Shown here piece by piece: positions 48,169 through 57,567 of a stretch of 64,000 bases of DNA. The stretch is from an uncultured Clostridia bacterium. Its GTDB lineage: Bacteria; Bacillota; Clostridia; Christensenellales; Aristaeellaceae. The notes beneath the pieces were generated by a model. That model was given only the letters and a program-made list of their open reading frames with translations. It was not told the origin of the DNA and ran no database searches. Each line of letters opens with the position of its first letter. The stretch's first letter is position 1. Position numbers and translations under genes: made by a program. The stretch lies in assembly GCA_934663595.1 (NCBI GenBank), contig CAKUKM010000008.1, positions 18,124-82,123 on the forward strand, given 5' to 3'.

Positions 48169-50337
48169 TCAGCAAATGGAAACGAATGCGTTTTCCGATT
48201 CATAGCGCACGGTGACGACGGCCAGCTCGCCGCGCTTCTCGCAATTTACCTGCGCGCCGCTTGCCTGCGCGATTTCGCCCTTCAGAGCCGGGCCGTACAC
48301 GAAATAGCGCGCGGTCAGGCCGTTAAAGCCCTTGAGCGAGAGCGCGAAGCGGCCGGACTTCCATTCGCAGCCAGTTACGCTCACCGCATCCATGCTCACG
48401 TGGCGGTCGGAGGCGACCAGCGCGGGCGTTTCGCCGTCGATGGGGGTAAGGCCGATCACCTCGTTCGCGCCCAGCGGCAGCGCAGAGAGCGTCAGCTTGC
48501 CCTCCGAAACGATGGCGCCCGTTTCCGCCCAGAAATCCCAGGCGTAATACGTGCGCGCCGGATCGAGCGCCGCGTTTTCCAGCGGGAATTCGATTTCCTC
48601 CAGCGGAATCACCGCCGTGCGCTGCAGCACGCACCAGCTGCGGCCGTATTCATCAAAATGCGTGCACCACAGGGACGCGAACGGCGTTTTGGAATCGGTT
48701 TCGTGGCTGATGTCCATGCAGCCCTGCTCCACCGGCGCGGCCATCGGCGCGCAGGCGGGGGTGGTGTAATCCACGGGGCCGGTTTCCGCCGTGCGAACGG
48801 CCAGTCCGGGCAGCGTTTTGTGCAAATACTCAAGGCGCGTATCGTCGTACGCCTCGGGGCGGTCGGAAATCATCATCAGTCCGCCGGTCAGCGATACCAG
48901 CGAAAGCATCATCCGCACCCACGGCAGCTCGCCGCGCACGCACACATGGTCGGGGTCCAGCGTAAACAACACGCGATGCGCGAAATACCAGCGCGCCGTT
49001 TCGCGAAGCTGCATGCTGTAAGCGCCCCAGCGCGGATTGGCGTCGGTGGCCACGCGCATTGCGTCGCACACGCCGATCGACTGGCTCAGCACGCCCCAGC
49101 AGGACAGGTAATACACATCCTCGCCCAGGCCCTTGCGCGCCGCGCGCATATAGGCGATCTGCCGCGCGCGCGCTTCCTCCGGCTCCAGACGGCCCAGACG
49201 AACCGCCTCCTGAAGGCCGTCGAACAGCAAATGGCGCAGCGAATCGCTCTTGCAATAGGTGTAGCCCGCCTCGCGGAACGCGCGGTAATAGGGCGTGACC
49301 TGCTTTTCGAGCGTTTCGGGCGTGCAATCGATGATGTACTGAATCCAGTCGCCGCGAATCAGACTGCCGTCCGCGCTGGTCAGGCAGCAGCCGAGCGCCT
49401 CGGCGGCCGCGCGATTGGTCAGCGTCGCGTTCGTCCAGATTCCCGCCTCAAAACCGCCGGCGTGAATGGCGTTTACGATGCCGGCATGGCCGTCCGGGAA
49501 TTTGTCGTTGATGTGAATCCAGCTGTCGGGCACGTTTTCGCCCGGCGCGGTCGGCACGAGCTCCTGCTGATAGCCGTCGTCGACCTGCATGTATTCCATG
49601 CCGTAGTTTTTCAGCGGCTTCAGCGTCTGCGCGTCGCGCTCGAGATCCGCCTGCGTGATTTTGGAATGATACGCCTCCCAAGAGCACCAGCCGGTGATCG
49701 CCTTCGGATTCGGGCGGAAGAGCCACGGCTTGTGCTGGGCATAGCCCAGATGCTCGCCGTAATACCGCGGGCGAATCAGCAGAACAAACGGCTTTGTGCC
49801 GAGGGATACGGTCATGCTGGCGGAATAGGCGCCGCTTTCGCATTCCACGCGCGCGCCGTCCCAGTTAAAGGCGTAGCCGTGCCACGAAAGCAGCAGATCC
49901 CAATCCGGGAAATACATTCCGTTTGCGCCGAACAGCAGCGGCCGCCCGCTCTGGCCGAGAATCGCCTGGCCGCGCTGAGCGCGCTGCGGGCGCACATTCC
50001 ACATTTCAACCGGCGCGCAGAAGCGCACGCGCACCTGCGTTTCCACCTTCGACCACATCAGGAACTGCTGAATGAACGGGGTGGACTGGAAATCGCCGTC
50101 GGAATGATAGCGCAGTCCGGGCGCGATCTCGCGGTCGAATTCAAGTTCGATCAGATCCACGCCGTTGAACGTGAGATGGTAAACGCCCGTATCGGGATCG
50201 CCGCTGAGGCGCGCATGGGTTGCGGGCGCGTCCGGGCGAACGACATAATCGCGATGCGCGAGCATGTTTTCCACCGGCGGGGGAACCATCGCCGGGCTGG
50301 GCGTTACAAAGCTTTCGGTTTCAATTTTCTTGTTCAC
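48169..50337 (-). CDS. GH36-type alpha-galactosidase
   Basis: 722 residues from the GTG at 50337, chosen because GAGG lies eight bases upstream and the start falls just after the permease stop; upstream in-frame codons lie within the permease gene. Clan GH-D barrel motifs: ITGWCSWEAYHSKIT near 205, MEYMQVDDGYQQE near 235, the nucleophile region YCKSDSLRHLLFDG near 345 and the acid/base region further on. A beta-sandwich precedes the barrel. No signal peptide, so it is intracellular and acts on imported alpha-galactosides. It may prefer an unusual aglycone, as it is diverged from standard AgaA enzymes. Confidence 0.83.
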   Translation of the reverse strand: MNKKIETESFVTPSPAMVPPPVENMLAHRDYVVRPDAPATHARLSGDPDTGVYHLTFNGVDLIELEFDREIAPGLRYHSDGDFQSTPFIQQFLMWSKVETQVRVRFCAPVEMWNVRPQRAQRGQAILGQSGRPLLFGANGMYFPDWDLLLSWHGYAFNWDGARVECESGAYSASMTVSLGTKPFVLLIRPRYYGEHLGYAQHKPWLFRPNPKAITGWCSWEAYHSKITQADLERDAQTLKPLKNYGMEYMQVDDGYQQELVPTAPGENVPDSWIHINDKFPDGHAGIVNAIHAGGFEAGIWTNATLTNRAAAEALGCCLTSADGSLIRGDWIQYIIDCTPETLEKQVTPYYRAFREAGYTYCKSDSLRHLLFDGLQEAVRLGRLEPEEARARQIAYMRAARKGLGEDVYYLSCWGVLSQSIGVCDAMRVATDANPRWGAYSMQLRETARWYFAHRVLFTLDPDHVCVRGELPWVRMMLSLVSLTGGLMMISDRPEAYDDTRLEYLHKTLPGLAVRTAETGPVDYTTPACAPMAAPVEQGCMDISHETDSKTPFASLWCTHFDEYGRSWCVLQRTAVIPLEEIEFPLENAALDPARTYYAWDFWAETGAIVSEGKLTLSALPLGANEVIGLTPIDGETPALVASDRHVSMDAVSVTGCEWKSGRFALSLKGFNGLTARYFVYGPALKGEIAQASGAQVNCEKRGELAVVTVRYESENAFVSIC

Positions 50338-50360
50338 GTTTCTGTCCTCGCATTTCTTAA

Positions 50361-51260
50361 TTAGCCCTTGACCGCGCCGAGCGTGATGCCGCCCACGAAA
50401 TAGCGCTGGAAGAACGGATAGATGAATAGGATCGGCACTACAACCACAATCGTGATCGCCGCGCGGACGGTTTCCGGCTGAATCGTGCGCATGGAGGCGT
50501 AGAGCTGCTGCTGGTTGAACATGTCCGATTTCGCGTTCGCCTGATTCAAAAGACGATACAGGATGATCTGCAGCGTATCCCAGGTTCCGTTCTTGGAATA
50601 CAGCGATACGTCGAACCAGCTGTTCCAGTGGCCCACGCCGATATACACCGCGATGCACGCGAGCATGGGCTTGGCCAGCGGCAGCGCGATGCTGGCGAAC
50701 GTGCGGGTTTCGGACGCGCCATCGATGCGCGCGGATTCAAACAGCGCCGACGGAATCGATTCCATATAGCTCGAGGCCAGCAGCATGTAATACGCCGAGA
50801 ACAGCCCCGGAACGATATACACCGCGAAGCTGTTGACGAAGCCCAGCTGCACCATCAGCAGGTACGTCGGGATCAGTCCGCCGCCGAAATACATCGTAAT
50901 CAAAAACAGCATGCGCATGAATTTGCGGCCGTAAAAATTCTTGTTGCTGCAGATATAGCCCAGCAGCGCGTTGCAGCCCACGCCCGTGGCCGTGCCGACC
51001 AGCACGCGCAGCACGGAGACCAGCGCGCCATGCAGGAGCTTGCTGTTTTTGAATACGTATTCGTAGTTGGCCAGCGTCCATTCGCGCGGCCAGAAATACA
51101 GATTGCCCAGCAGCGCGTCGGTTCCGTCGTTAAAGGAAAGCACCAGCATGTTCCAGAAGGGGTAAATCGTAATAAACAGCAGCACGAACAGCGCGATTCC
51201 GTTGAAGATATCGAATGCGCGGCCGCTCTTGGTCTGCTTGAGATAAAAGGCCTTTCTCAT
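50361..51260 (-). CDS. Carbohydrate ABC importer permease (CUT1, YtcP/LplC type)
   Basis: 299 residues, six predicted transmembrane helices. N-terminal GIALFVLLFITIYPFWNMLVLSFND and the ATPase-contact EAA loop MESIPSALFESARIDGASE near residue 185 are typical of the second CUT1 permease. It ends with FVGGITLGAVKG, the usual C-terminus of this subgroup. Transcribed with its partner permease upstream and the glycosidases downstream. Confidence 0.92.
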   Translation of the reverse strand: MRKAFYLKQTKSGRAFDIFNGIALFVLLFITIYPFWNMLVLSFNDGTDALLGNLYFWPREWTLANYEYVFKNSKLLHGALVSVLRVLVGTATGVGCNALLGYICSNKNFYGRKFMRMLFLITMYFGGGLIPTYLLMVQLGFVNSFAVYIVPGLFSAYYMLLASSYMESIPSALFESARIDGASETRTFASIALPLAKPMLACIAVYIGVGHWNSWFDVSLYSKNGTWDTLQIILYRLLNQANAKSDMFNQQQLYASMRTIQPETVRAAITIVVVVPILFIYPFFQRYFVGGITLGAVKG

Positions 51261-51279
51261 GAGAGCGCCCTCCTTTCCG

Positions 51280-52227
51280 TCAGAACAGGCCCACGTCGCC
51301 GACCTTGCGGGCGATCGCGTTCGTAATCAGCACCAGCACGAAGCCGATCACCGATTTCATCAGCGAAACCGACGTGCCCAGCGAATAATAGCCGTTCTGC
51401 ACGCCGTAGCGATAGGTGTAGGTATCGATAACCTCCCAGTAGCGCTGGGTAATGGTATTGCCGATGATCAGATGCTGGTCGAAGCCCGCGGAGAGCACAT
51501 TGCCCACCTGCATGATCCACAGAAGCACGATCGTGGGCAGAATTGCCGGGAGCGTAATGTGAATCGCGATGCCCAGACGGCCCATGCCGTCGATCGAGCC
51601 GGCCTCGCACAGCTCCTCGCTCACGCCGGCCATCGCGCTTAAATAGATGATCGCCGACCAGCCGAGGCTCTTCCAGATGTTGACGATGGTAATGATCCAC
51701 CAGTACCATTCGCCCTTCTGCAGAAATTGAATGCGCGTTTTCGTTGCGCCCAGGCCGATCAGCACGTCGTTGACGACGCCGTCGGTGCCGAGCACGGTCG
51801 TGACCATGGTGCCCGCGACCACCCAGCTGATGAAATGCGGCAGATAGCTGGCCGTCTGAACCAGCTTCTTGACCTTCGGATTGCCCAGCTCGTTGAGCAT
51901 GAATGCAAACAGGATCGGCGCGATGAAGCCCACCGTGATGTTCAGGCCGGACATCGCCAGAGTATTGCGCAGGATGCGCCAGAAATCGTTGCCGTTGATG
52001 AATTGTTTAAAGTATTTAAGCCCCACAAAGCCGCATTCCCAGATCTGCTTGCCCGGCGTGTAGTTCACAAACGCCATCAGCAGGCCGTACATCGGATAAT
52101 AGCAGAACAGCAGCACCCACGCGATGATCGGCACGCACAAGAGCCACATCTCGCGCTGCTCGATCAGACTGTTCAGAAACGGATGCCGGCGGTTCGCGGC
52201 GATCCCGGGTTGATTGCGCTTACGCAT
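51280..52227 (-). CDS. Carbohydrate ABC importer permease (CUT1, LplB type)
   Basis: 315 residues, six helices. It begins with a basic tail, then LLCVPIIAWVLLFCYYPMYGLLMAF; the EAA loop is MAGVSEELCEAGSIDGMG near residue 220. The C-terminus (NAIARKVGDVGLF) is typical of LplB-like permeases. Partner of the following permease. As usual for this transporter group no ATPase gene is present in the operon, so a shared MsmX-type ATPase encoded elsewhere must energise it. Confidence 0.92.
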   Translation of the reverse strand: MRKRNQPGIAANRRHPFLNSLIEQREMWLLCVPIIAWVLLFCYYPMYGLLMAFVNYTPGKQIWECGFVGLKYFKQFINGNDFWRILRNTLAMSGLNITVGFIAPILFAFMLNELGNPKVKKLVQTASYLPHFISWVVAGTMVTTVLGTDGVVNDVLIGLGATKTRIQFLQKGEWYWWIITIVNIWKSLGWSAIIYLSAMAGVSEELCEAGSIDGMGRLGIAIHITLPAILPTIVLLWIMQVGNVLSAGFDQHLIIGNTITQRYWEVIDTYTYRYGVQNGYYSLGTSVSLMKSVIGFVLVLITNAIARKVGDVGLF

Positions 52228-52303
52228 TTCGCTTTCCTCCCGTCGTTAAAATGATAGGGGGCAGGGCCGAAACCCCGCCCCCCTTCAGGCTGGCTGAAAT
52301 GCC

Positions 52304-53983
52304 TTATTTCGCGCTCATCAGAGACAGGTTGTTCTGATAATTCGCGGTGCGGTACGCCGCGTAGGTCTCCAGACCCGCGCTCTCCACCGCCGCCTGCAGG
52401 TTCTGCCAGTTCTGCTCGAATTCCTCGTCGGACTCGGAGCGGATGACCAGTGGATAGTACTGCTTCCAGGCGTCTTCAACGGCGGTCTTGGCGAACGTCA
52501 CGTCCTCGGACATCGGCAGGCTCTCGAACAGCAGGTCGGTGCCGTCGAAGATGGTGCCGGACATGTTGGTGAACATGATGTTCTTCCATTCGTTCTCGGA
52601 ATACCACATCTGGTTCGGCCACAGGCAGTGCTCGCCGTCCTCGAAGCGGCCCTGATACTGCAGGTTGTTGAACAGGCCGCTGTTCGCGCCGTAGATGCCC
52701 TCTTCGTTGTAGTCCCAGGTTTCGGCCACGAGCTGCGCCTTCGCGTCCTCGTTGAAGTACCAGGTGCCGTCCTCGTTCAGGTGCCAGATTTCGGTGTAGG
52801 TGCCGGGATTCTTATAGGATTCGACCTCGCCGGGCATGCCCCAGTTGACCAGCGCGATGCCCTTATCGGACATGATGAAATCGAGCCACTTCATGACGCC
52901 CGCGACGTTTTCGCACTTGTCGGTGATGAACGTCCAGGAGCTGCCGGCGTTGTTCTTCATGGTCGCATACGCGTTTTCAGCATCGGCGTCCTTGAAGCCC
53001 ACGCAGATGTAGGTTTCGTCCTTCGTCCAGTTGTCGTCGGTGAGCTTCCAGACCTCGGAGCCGCCGTTCAGGCCGATCCACCAGCCGCCGATCAGCGCAA
53101 CTTCACGCTTCTGGGAAACCTTGGTCTTCAGATCCGCCCACTTGTCGGTGAACGCGTCGGGGTCCATCGTGCCGGTGCGGTACCAGTTGTTGAAGTACTG
53201 CGCCATCTTCTTGCCGGCCTCGGTCTGCGTCCAGTAGGTCAGGGTGTTGTCGTCGTTGATCTGCCAGCCGCGCTCCAGTCCCCAGTAGCCGGACAGATAC
53301 TCCGGCATGCCCTGATTGTACAGGCCCAGAGAATAGCGGGTTTCGCCGTCCGCGGTGGTCGGGTTGGCGTTGTAGATCGTCATCGCCGCGTTGAAGAAAT
53401 CTTCAGGCGTCTTGATGGTGGAATAGTCGATGCCGGCGGCCTTCAGCTCGTCCAGGCGCAGGTGCGCGCTGTAGTCCGGAAGGTCCATCAGGTTGCTGAA
53501 CGAGGTGGGCAGGTAGTAGTACTTGCCCTCGCTGTCCGCATACAGGCCGGCCATGTCGCCCAGACGGCCCATCAGGTTCGGGCAGGTTTCGGCGTTCATG
53601 TATTCGGTGATCTCCGCAACGCGGCCCTGGTCCACGAAGCGCTGGCGCAGCGTGGTGGAAGCGCCGACGATCACGTCCGGATAGTCGTTGCCGGTCAGCG
53701 CGAGGTTCAGCGCCTCCTGCGCGTCGCCGTCGGTGGTGGTGTATTCGAAATCAATGTTGAAGTAGTCCTTCAGGTAGGCCTGCATCGCCGCGATGCCGCG
53801 CACCTGCTCTTCGCCGGTGGAGAAGTTGTCGCTGTAGTAGAACACGCTGATCTTCAGCGGCTCCGCGGGAACCTCCCAGCCGAATGCGTCCGCGATGGCG
53901 TTCTGCTCCGCTCCGGCGGGAACGGCTGCGAGCAGACCCAGCATCAGCGCAACCGTCATGATCAGGGAAAGAGCCTTTTTCAT
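52304..53983 (-). CDS. Extracellular solute-binding protein of the CUT1 importer
   Basis: 559 residues, AGGAGGT upstream. Residues 1-25 form a signal peptide (MKKALSLIMTVALMLGLLAA, cleavage after AGA); no lipobox Cys is present, which is unusual for a Gram-positive binding protein. The mature part is a large family 1 solute-binding fold of the LplA/YtcQ type, with many aromatic residues. It captures the oligosaccharide that the glycosidases downstream degrade. Lower GC at third positions is not seen; it looks native. Confidence 0.9.
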   Translation of the reverse strand: MKKALSLIMTVALMLGLLAAVPAGAEQNAIADAFGWEVPAEPLKISVFYYSDNFSTGEEQVRGIAAMQAYLKDYFNIDFEYTTTDGDAQEALNLALTGNDYPDVIVGASTTLRQRFVDQGRVAEITEYMNAETCPNLMGRLGDMAGLYADSEGKYYYLPTSFSNLMDLPDYSAHLRLDELKAAGIDYSTIKTPEDFFNAAMTIYNANPTTADGETRYSLGLYNQGMPEYLSGYWGLERGWQINDDNTLTYWTQTEAGKKMAQYFNNWYRTGTMDPDAFTDKWADLKTKVSQKREVALIGGWWIGLNGGSEVWKLTDDNWTKDETYICVGFKDADAENAYATMKNNAGSSWTFITDKCENVAGVMKWLDFIMSDKGIALVNWGMPGEVESYKNPGTYTEIWHLNEDGTWYFNEDAKAQLVAETWDYNEEGIYGANSGLFNNLQYQGRFEDGEHCLWPNQMWYSENEWKNIMFTNMSGTIFDGTDLLFESLPMSEDVTFAKTAVEDAWKQYYPLVIRSESDEEFEQNWQNLQAAVESAGLETYAAYRTANYQNNLSLMSAK

Positions 53984-54008
53984 AATGGTAACCTCCTATT
54001 CTTTTATA

Positions 54009-54044
54009 CGTGATGAATTCACGCATTTCTACTTATATAATATA
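54009..54044 (-). promoter_or_regulatory. Promoter region of the importer operon, with dyad
   Basis: An AT-rich -10-like segment (TATATT at 54044-54039 on the minus strand) has no matching -35 box, fitting activation by the adjacent AraC-type protein. A dyad CGTGA-tgaat-TCACG lies at 54009-54023, between it and the start codon. Confidence 0.35.
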
Positions 54045-54150
54045 CGATAAGACAGATTTTGGAATGGATTATTGCAACAAAAACATGGATTTTTGGCGGA
54101 CTGCAGATGGACTTACGGCGGGAAACGGATTTTGGCAGCATCATTAAAAA

Positions 54151-54173
54151 AGGATCGCCTGAAAGACGATCCT
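54151..54173 (-). terminator. Terminator of the AraC-type gene
   Basis: Stem AGGATCG/CGATCCT (54151-54157 with 54167-54173); on the minus strand it is followed by T6. It begins three bases after the gene's stop codon. Confidence 0.75.
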
Positions 54174-54175
54174 GG

Positions 54176-55096
54176 TTAACGATCCTCGGACGCGATTCCG
54201 CCCTGCTTCCAGCTTTCGCGGAACGAGCGGGGACTTACGCCGAAGCGTTTCTTGAACATTCGCGAGAAGAACAGCGGATCAGAATATCCGCACAGATACG
54301 CAATCTGCTGCACGGAGTGGGAGGGATCGCGCATCATCAATTCCGCGCGCTGCAGGCGGAATTCAGTGATGTACTGGCTGATCGACAGGCCGGTTTCGCG
54401 ATGGAACACCTCGGTCATGTACGAGCGCGAATAGCCGAGATTGCGGGCGATTTCGCTGATGTTCAGCTTTTCGCCGAAGGAATTCTCCACCATGATTTTG
54501 ATGTTTTCGACCAGCTGCACGTTTTTCTCCTGCAGATTGCGCCGTGTGGCGGCCGGCCGCGCGCCCTCGCTGCTTCCCCGCGAATCGCGCAGAACGTCCA
54601 TCAGCTCAAACAGCAGTCCCGTCAGCGTCAGATACCCGCTGTGCGGCTGAATCGCGCCCACCATGCGGTCGAGCAGCGCAAACAGCACATCGGAATTGCG
54701 CAGATCCGCGATCGGGTGCGCTGCGTCCAACTGCATTTCGGAGAGCACGCTTTCGCCCCAAGGCCCGCTGAAGCCCAGCCAGTAGTATTCCCACGGCGAA
54801 TCCTGCGCCGCGCGATACAGCGCCATTCGGCCCGGACAAATCAGAAAGCACTGGTTTTCGTGGATGCTGTATTCGTTCTGCATGTCGATCATCATGCCGC
54901 TGCCGCGGCGAATGAAGTGAATCAGGTAATGGTCGCGGATCATCGGGCCGTAGGAATAGTTCGCGTCGGTCTGGTGGTAGCCGGCCTGAATCAGCTGGAG
55001 GTTCGTGTCCACCGGAAGCCGCTCGAAATGCGCGTAGCGCTTCTTTTCGGTATCCTCCCAGTCCAGACAGCGAATCAATTCCGTCCGTTCCCTCAT
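54176..55096 (-). CDS. AraC-family transcriptional regulator of the glycan import operon
   Basis: 306 residues from the ATG at 55096 (AAGGAGGG upstream). N-terminal cupin-type sensor (about 20-150, with HYLIHFIRRGSGMMID and NQCFLICPGRMALYR) and C-terminal AraC DNA-binding domain (about 200-300; LNISEIARNLGYSRSYMTEVFHRE and IAYLCGYSDPLFFSRMFKKRFG). It precedes the importer operon in the same direction with its own terminator, the typical layout of CUT1 systems, and probably activates it. Confidence 0.9.
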   Translation of the reverse strand: MRERTELIRCLDWEDTEKKRYAHFERLPVDTNLQLIQAGYHQTDANYSYGPMIRDHYLIHFIRRGSGMMIDMQNEYSIHENQCFLICPGRMALYRAAQDSPWEYYWLGFSGPWGESVLSEMQLDAAHPIADLRNSDVLFALLDRMVGAIQPHSGYLTLTGLLFELMDVLRDSRGSSEGARPAATRRNLQEKNVQLVENIKIMVENSFGEKLNISEIARNLGYSRSYMTEVFHRETGLSISQYITEFRLQRAELMMRDPSHSVQQIAYLCGYSDPLFFSRMFKKRFGVSPRSFRESWKQGGIASEDR

Positions 55097-55130
55097 TGCC
55101 GATACCCTCCTTCCCCGTCTGCCTAAAACC

Positions 55131-55159
55131 ATTATACCGCATCAAAAACCAAAACGCAA
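55131..55159 (-). promoter_or_regulatory. Promoter of the AraC-type gene
   Basis: On the minus strand TTGCGT (55159-55154), 17-bp spacer, TATAAT (55136-55131). Confidence 0.65.
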
Positions 55160-55200
55160 TGCGAAAAATAGCGGGCGATATGCAATGCGCCCAATAAAAA

Positions 55201-55228
55201 ACAGGGGGAAGCAATCGCTTCCCCCTGT
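55201..55228 (-). terminator. Terminator of alaS
   Basis: Perfect 12-bp stem ACAGGGGGAAGC/GCTTCCCCCTGT (55201-55212 with 55217-55228); read on the minus strand it runs into a T6 tract. Confidence 0.85.
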
Positions 55229-55235
55229 AAAGAAT

Positions 55236-57188
55236 TTATTCTCCGATTACGGCCTTAATGCGGCGCACGCCGGCGCTCGAGGCCTCTTCCTTCTTGATCT
55301 TGAACGACTTCAAATCGCCTGTGTTCGCGGCGTGCGGGCCTCCGCAGATTTCCTTGGAGTATTCGCCCATCGTGTACACCTTGACGCGCTCGCCGTACTT
55401 CGCCGTGAACAGGCCCATTGCGCCCTGCGCCTTCGCCTCGTCCACGGTCATTTCCTCGCATACGACCGGCGCCTTCGCCTGAATGGCTTCGTTCACCAGG
55501 CGCTCGACCTCGGCCTTTTCTTCCTCGGTCATCTTGCGGCCGAACGAGAAGTCGAAGCGCAGGCGCTCCGCAGTGATGTTCGAGCCCTTCTGATGCACCT
55601 CGTCGCCCAGTACCTTTCTCAGCGCCGCCTGCAGCAGATGCGTCGCGGTGTGCAGCTTTGCGGTGGCCTCGCTGTTGTCGGCCAGACCGCCCTTAAAGCG
55701 CTGCTCCGCACCGGCATGGCTGTTTTCCTGATGCTTCTTAAAGCGCTCCTCGAAGCCATGAACGTCGACCTCGACGCCCTTTTCGCGCGCGAGCTCGCAG
55801 GTGATTTCAATCGGGAAGCCGTAGGTGTCGTAGAGCTTGAACGCGCTGCGGCCGTCGATCTTTTCGGCGGTTTTGAGCAGCGAATCGATCAGCTCGTCGG
55901 TGATTTCGCCGGCCTTGATCTTTTCGATCACCGGCAGATTTTCCGGCGACGGCGGCAGCTGCTTAAGCGCCGCGGCAATCGTTTCCTCGCTGCGATCGCC
56001 TTTCAGCGCCTCGAACGCCGCGCGCTTTTTCGCCATGTTCGCATAGACCTTCGCAAACTCGGCCTCGCCCTTCTTCAGCGTGCGCTGGAAGCGCTCCTCC
56101 TCGAGCTTGAGCTGCTCGAGAATCACACCCTGATTGCGCTCGAGCTCCGGGTAATTCTCCTTGTACTGGTCGATAATGACCTTTGCGATTTCGCAGGTGA
56201 AGCCCTCGGGCATACCGAGCTTCATGCCGTGGCGCACCGCGCGGCGAATCAGGCGGCGCAGGATATAGCCCTGATCGACGTTCGACGGCGTAACGCCGCG
56301 GTCGTCGCCGAGGATGAAGGTCGAGGTGCGCATGTGGTCGGAGATGATGCGGATCGACTTCGTGGTTTCCTCGTCCGAGCCGTATTTCCTGCCGGACAGC
56401 TCCTCGATCTTGCCGATGATGCGCGCGAAGATCTCGGTTTCATACACGGTGCTCGCGCCCATCAGCACGCAGAACGTGCGCTCCAGACCCATGCCGGTAT
56501 CGACGTTCTTCTGCTTCAGCGGAATGAACGTGCCGTCCGCCTGCTTTTCATACTGCATGAATACGTCGTTCCAGATCTCGAGATAGCGGCCGCAGGAGCA
56601 CGCGGGCGAGCAGTCCGGGCCGCACGGCGGCTGATCCTTGATGATGAACATCTCGGTGTCCGGGCCGCACGGGCCGGTCACGCCGGCGGGACCCCACCAG
56701 TTGTGCTTCTTGGGCAGATAGAACAGGTGATCGTCCTTCACGCCCTGCGCGCGCCAGAGATTCGCGGCCTCTTCGTCGCGCGGGCAGTCCTCGTCGCCCG
56801 CGAACACGGTAAACGCCAGACGATCCGGCTCAATGCCGAGATAGTCCTCGCTGGTCAGGAATTCCCAGCTCCACGGAATCATTTCCTTCTTGAAATAGTC
56901 GCCCAGCGACCAGTTGCCCAGCATTTCGAAGAACGTCAGATGGCTCGGATCGCCCACGTCGTCGATATCGCCGGTGCGGATGCACTTCTGAACGTCGGTC
57001 AGGCGCGTGCCCATCGGGTGCTTTTCGCCCATCAGATACGGCACCAGCGGATGCATGCCCGCGGTCGTGAACAGCACGGTCGGGTCGTTTTCCGGAATGA
57101 CGGACGCGGAGGGGATCACCTTGTGGCCCTTCGATTCAAAGAACTTCAGAAACATGCTGCGCAGCTCGTTCGCGCTCGTGATATTCAT
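55236..57188 (-). CDS. alaS: Alanyl-tRNA synthetase, short form lacking the C-terminal domain
   Basis: 650 residues from the ATG at 57188 (GGGAGGTAG upstream). The class II catalytic core (residues 1-240, FLKFFESKGH, FTTAGMHPLVPYLMG, GDIDDVGDPSHLTFFEMLGNWS) and the editing domain with zinc ligands HTATH near 525 and CGGPH near 625 are intact. The protein stops right after AGVRRIKAVIGE, so the DHHA1/C-Ala region of the usual 850-880-residue enzyme is missing. Short AlaS forms exist in some Clostridia, so this is probably functional. Expression is under a T-box leader. Confidence 0.92.
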   Translation of the reverse strand: MNITSANELRSMFLKFFESKGHKVIPSASVIPENDPTVLFTTAGMHPLVPYLMGEKHPMGTRLTDVQKCIRTGDIDDVGDPSHLTFFEMLGNWSLGDYFKKEMIPWSWEFLTSEDYLGIEPDRLAFTVFAGDEDCPRDEEAANLWRAQGVKDDHLFYLPKKHNWWGPAGVTGPCGPDTEMFIIKDQPPCGPDCSPACSCGRYLEIWNDVFMQYEKQADGTFIPLKQKNVDTGMGLERTFCVLMGASTVYETEIFARIIGKIEELSGRKYGSDEETTKSIRIISDHMRTSTFILGDDRGVTPSNVDQGYILRRLIRRAVRHGMKLGMPEGFTCEIAKVIIDQYKENYPELERNQGVILEQLKLEEERFQRTLKKGEAEFAKVYANMAKKRAAFEALKGDRSEETIAAALKQLPPSPENLPVIEKIKAGEITDELIDSLLKTAEKIDGRSAFKLYDTYGFPIEITCELAREKGVEVDVHGFEERFKKHQENSHAGAEQRFKGGLADNSEATAKLHTATHLLQAALRKVLGDEVHQKGSNITAERLRFDFSFGRKMTEEEKAEVERLVNEAIQAKAPVVCEEMTVDEAKAQGAMGLFTAKYGERVKVYTMGEYSKEICGGPHAANTGDLKSFKIKKEEASSAGVRRIKAVIGE

Positions 57189-57214
57189 GGTTCCATCTAC
57201 CTCCCAAAAATAGT

Positions 57215-57465
57215 AAACGCATCCCTTTGGCCTCAAGGACGAAAAGGACGCCGTTCGCGGTACCACCCTGATTGGCCTGCAAAGCAGACCCACTCGACGC
57301 CGATAACGGTGGCGAACCGCCGCGCCATTTCCTGCGCGAAGCCCGGGCGAAAGCCCGCCGGGGAGGGCCGCTTCTCCGCCCGCGCGCCGCCTCGCACCAA
57401 CCGGCGGCTCTCTTCAAAAGCGCATCAGGGCGGAAAAATCATTCCCCGTAAGCCTTTTTGGTTTT
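57215..57465 (-). promoter_or_regulatory. T-box leader of alaS
   Basis: The minus strand has the T-box sequence AGGGTGGTACCGCG (57269-57256), stem III GGTCTGC-ttt-GCAGGCC just before it, and an AGAGAG...GGTGCGA Stem I pattern near 57412-57392. Transcription from the promoter at 57472-57500 gives a leader of about 275 bases. It senses uncharged tRNA, by context tRNA-Ala; I could not place the specifier codon confidently. No strong poly-U terminator hairpin follows the T-box. Confidence 0.85.
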
Positions 57466-57471
57466 GGCAAT

Positions 57472-57500
57472 ATTATAGCAGCAACGAATCAAAAAGTCAA
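57472..57500 (-). promoter_or_regulatory. Promoter of the alaS leader
   Basis: On the minus strand TTGACT (57500-57495), 17-bp spacer, TATAAT (57477-57472). The -35 box overlaps the base of the galT terminator stem. Confidence 0.8.
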
Positions 57501-57524
57501 CCCGGCGAGAAAGCCCGCCGGGTT
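57499..57524 (-). terminator. Terminator hairpin of galT, abutting the alaS promoter
   Basis: Stem AACCCGGCG/CGCCGGGTT (57524-57516 with 57507-57499 on the minus strand), followed by GACTTTTTG. Its last two bases belong to the alaS -35 box. Confidence 0.65.
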
Positions 57525-57567
57525 AAGAAAGAGAAGAGTTATCGGTTTTACGCCCGATGTGTGCTTT

